64,000 bases of DNA from Polynucleobacter sp. AP-Ainpum-60-G11. GTDB lineage: Bacteria > Pseudomonadota > Gammaproteobacteria > Burkholderiales > Burkholderiaceae. The stretch is from contig NZ_CP061318.1 in NCBI RefSeq assembly GCF_018688375.1, positions 806,001 through 870,000 on the forward strand, written 5' to 3'. Both the position numbers and the translations under genes were made by a program. Of the stretch, positions 62,229-64,000 are shown piece by piece (the first letter of the stretch is position 1; each line of letters starts with the position of its first letter). Below the pieces are notes generated by a model that did no database searches, was not told the DNA's origin, and was given only the letters and a program-made list of their open reading frames with translations.

Positions 62229-63152
62229 GTGACTACTAAAACATCTTCCCAAGCCAGTAAAAAGCCTATCGCAGGCAGTATGCCTGCCATTGTGACGCCG
62301 ATGTTCGAGGATGGAGGTCTGGATTTTCCGGCCTTACGTTCTTTGCTTGATTGGCATGTTGCTGAAGGTTCTGATGGCATCGTGATTGTTGGTACCAGCG
62401 GTGAATCCCCAACAGTATCAGTTGAAGAACATTGCGAGTTGATCAAAGTAACAGTCGATCATATTGCTGGGCGTATTCCTGTGATTGCTGGTACTGGAGG
62501 AAATTCCACCACTGAGGCAATCGAGTTAACGAATTTTGCTAAGTCCGTTGGTGCTGATGCCAGCCTACAAGTAGTTCCTTATTACAACAAGCCAACGCAA
62601 GAGGGCATGTATGTCCACTTCAAGAAAATTGCTGAGTCTGTAGACTTGCCTGTGATCCTGTATAACGTCCCCGGCAGAACAGTGGCCGATCTTGCTGGAG
62701 AGACAACAGTCCGCCTGGCTGGCGTTCCTGGAGTCATCGGTATTAAAGATGCCACCGGTAGCATCGAGCGCGGTACTTTATTGTTAGCAGATCTCAAGCG
62801 CGCAGGACATGAAGATTTTTCTGTATTTTCAGGTGATGATTTGAGTGCCGCAATGCTCATGCTCATGGGTGGTAAAGGTAATATTTCTGTTACCGCTAAT
62901 ATCGCACCCCGATTGATGCATGAGTTGTGTCAGGCTGCAATGTCTGATGATGTTGTGCGAACACGCGCTATTCAATATCAATTACTGGCTGTTCATAAAG
63001 CCATGTTTACCGAGGCAAATCCAATACCCGTGAAATGGGCTCTGCACGAGATGGGCAAAGTCACCGCTGGAATTCGTTTACCTTTAACCCCTTTAAGTGT
63101 TGCTTTGCGTGAACCCTTGAAGACTGCAATGAAACAGGCCGGCTTACTATGA
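62229..63152 (+). CDS. dapA: 4-hydroxy-tetrahydrodipicolinate synthase
   Basis: A 307-residue enzyme from GTG 62229, chosen because family N-terminal residues ([10 protein letters not shown]) begin about 17 codons later and TTG 62193 overlaps the methyltransferase stop. Conserved motifs are [22 protein letters not shown] and the Schiff-base lysine in GIKDATGS. It makes the first committed intermediate of lysine and diaminopimelate synthesis. Confidence 0.94.
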   Translation: MTTKTSSQASKKPIAGSMPAIVTPMFEDGGLDFPALRSLLDWHVAEGSDGIVIVGTSGESPTVSVEEHCELIKVTVDHIAGRIPVIAGTGGNSTTEAIELTNFAKSVGADASLQVVPYYNKPTQEGMYVHFKKIAESVDLPVILYNVPGRTVADLAGETTVRLAGVPGVIGIKDATGSIERGTLLLADLKRAGHEDFSVFSGDDLSAAMLMLMGGKGNISVTANIAPRLMHELCQAAMSDDVVRTRAIQYQLLAVHKAMFTEANPIPVKWALHEMGKVTAGIRLPLTPLSVALREPLKTAMKQAGLL

Positions 63153-64000
63153 TGAATTTGATGCAACTCTTGCGCCAACACTGCGCAGCTTTATTAATCC
63201 TATCTCTAACAAGCCTTGCTTTGCTTGGATGCAAATCATTAGGTACTAACGACACAGTTGATTACAAGACTACAGGTGCAGTGCGTGGTCCGAACTTATC
63301 TTATCCGCCGGATCTCATCACAGCGCAGGCTGATCGTCGCTACATCGTTCAGGATGGTTCTGCCACGATGTCTGAGTACAACGCTGCCGTTAAAAAATCA
63401 GTCCAGACCCGCAAGAGCGTGATGACCGGTATTCCGGGCATGCGTATTGCGCGTGATGGCGAGCGTCGTTGGCTTGTAGTTGAAAAGCCAGCCCCCGAAC
63501 TCTACCCGCAAATTAAAGATTTTTGGCAAGAGAATGGTTTCCTATTGGTGATTGACTCACCATCAACCGGTATCATGGAGACTGATTGGGCAGAAAATCG
63601 TGCTAAGGTTTCTCAAGATTTTATTCGCAAAGCTCTTGGAAGTGCCTTGGACTCAATATATGATACCGGCGAAAGAGATCGCTACAAAACACGTTTGGAA
63701 GTTAGCGGTGCCAATCAGACGGAAATCTTTATTACCCAACGCGGTGCAATTGAGAAGTGCGTTAGCGATAACAGTGGTGCCTGCAACTACACTATCTGGG
63801 AGTCTCGACCGAATGATCCTGAGCTCGAGGCAGCATTTCTAGCGCGTTTGATGGAGCGTTTGGGTATGACTCAAGAAATGGCTAAGGCTCAAGTTGCTGC
63901 GCCATTGGGCCCTAAAACTCCAAAAGCAAAATTAGTTCAAGAGGGTGTGAATGCTGCCCATATTGAAATAGCCGCTGGCTTTGATCGTGCCTGGCGTGAC
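63149..64000 (+). CDS. bamC: Outer-membrane assembly lipoprotein BamC (partial)
   Basis: The gene starts at ATG 63149 (or the adjacent ATG 63152), overlapping the dapA stop, and runs off the right edge after 284 codons. The signal peptide and lipobox (LALLGC, Cys 28) are followed by the NlpB/BamC pattern ([11 protein letters not shown]) and the helix-grip region [23 protein letters not shown]. BamC is an accessory of the BAM complex in outer-membrane protein assembly. The dapA-bamC order is conserved in proteobacteria. Confidence 0.9.
   Translation, partial: MMNLMQLLRQHCAALLILSLTSLALLGCKSLGTNDTVDYKTTGAVRGPNLSYPPDLITAQADRRYIVQDGSATMSEYNAAVKKSVQTRKSVMTGIPGMRIARDGERRWLVVEKPAPELYPQIKDFWQENGFLLVIDSPSTGIMETDWAENRAKVSQDFIRKALGSALDSIYDTGERDRYKTRLEVSGANQTEIFITQRGAIEKCVSDNSGACNYTIWESRPNDPELEAAFLARLMERLGMTQEMAKAQVAAPLGPKTPKAKLVQEGVNAAHIEIAAGFDRAWRD

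Overview
The window looks like the chromosome of a freshwater betaproteobacterium of the Polynucleobacter type (Burkholderiaceae). The protein sequences, the moderate GC content, the short intergenic spaces and the classic thrS-infC-rpmI-rplT-pheS-pheT-ihfA-merR order all fit. The genus is inferred from general resemblance and was not confirmed by any search.

Layout. (1) 1-10.8 kb is a phosphate-centred neighbourhood: the end of phoB, then phoR, exopolyphosphatase (ppx), a minus-strand operon plcP-agt-dgkA-olsB, and a divergent plus-strand run olsA-ppk2-CYTH-like gene-two half-size chromate transporters. PhoB-box-like direct repeats (TGTCAT at 11-bp period) lie in the plcP/olsA intergenic region and before ppk2, with weaker ones before two other genes. 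Together these genes would replace phospholipids by glyco- and ornithine lipids and manage polyphosphate when phosphate is scarce. (2) 10.8-13.3 kb holds a ZnuD-like TonB receptor and a small His/Cys-containing exported protein. (3) 13.4-20.6 kb carries tRNA-Pro and tRNA-Arg(TCT), followed by a 7.1-kb genomic island. It is bounded by a 73-bp direct repeat of the tRNA-Arg gene and carries a tyrosine recombinase, a MobV-like relaxase, an XRE regulator, a GIY-YIG/MUG113-type protein, a modular zinc-ribbon/PD-(D/E)XK nuclease and several exported small proteins. Heptamers TTGTCCA at both ends look like integrase arm sites.

(4) 20.7-25.5 kb holds a glutamate/aspartate-type ABC importer (gltIJKL), a carboxymuconolactone-decarboxylase-family protein and two lipoproteins. 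(5) 25.6-29.1 kb is a second accessory patch: a Red-like YqaJ exonuclease plus Bet/RecT-type annealase, an XRE regulator with palindromic operators, and two unrecognised proteins. (6) 29.2-43.1 kb is mostly housekeeping: a second ppk2 behind a histone-H1-like Ala/Lys repeat protein, wrbA, a YihY/BrkB protein, a CBS protein, aroC, an MFS transporter, ETF-ubiquinone oxidoreductase, a 3-oxoacid CoA-transferase pair, an in-frame fusion of a CDF metal transporter with an alpha/beta hydrolase, relA and tRNA-Val.

(7) 43.3-50.8 kb is the translation cluster named above, with infC starting at a rare ATC (or ATT) codon, then tRNA-Pro(GGG). (8) 50.9-64 kb holds a thioesterase, an H-NS-like protein, an HTH/receiver-like regulator, the 2-oxoglutarate dehydrogenase operon (sucA-sucB-lpd) with zapE, a PHP phosphoesterase, trpS, a methyltransferase, dapA and the start of bamC, which runs off the right edge.

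The most unusual items are the compact Pho-regulated lipid-remodelling locus, the tRNA-Arg island with its modular nuclease and arm-site array, and the CDF-hydrolase fusion. I saw no CRISPR array, rRNA or complete insertion sequence.
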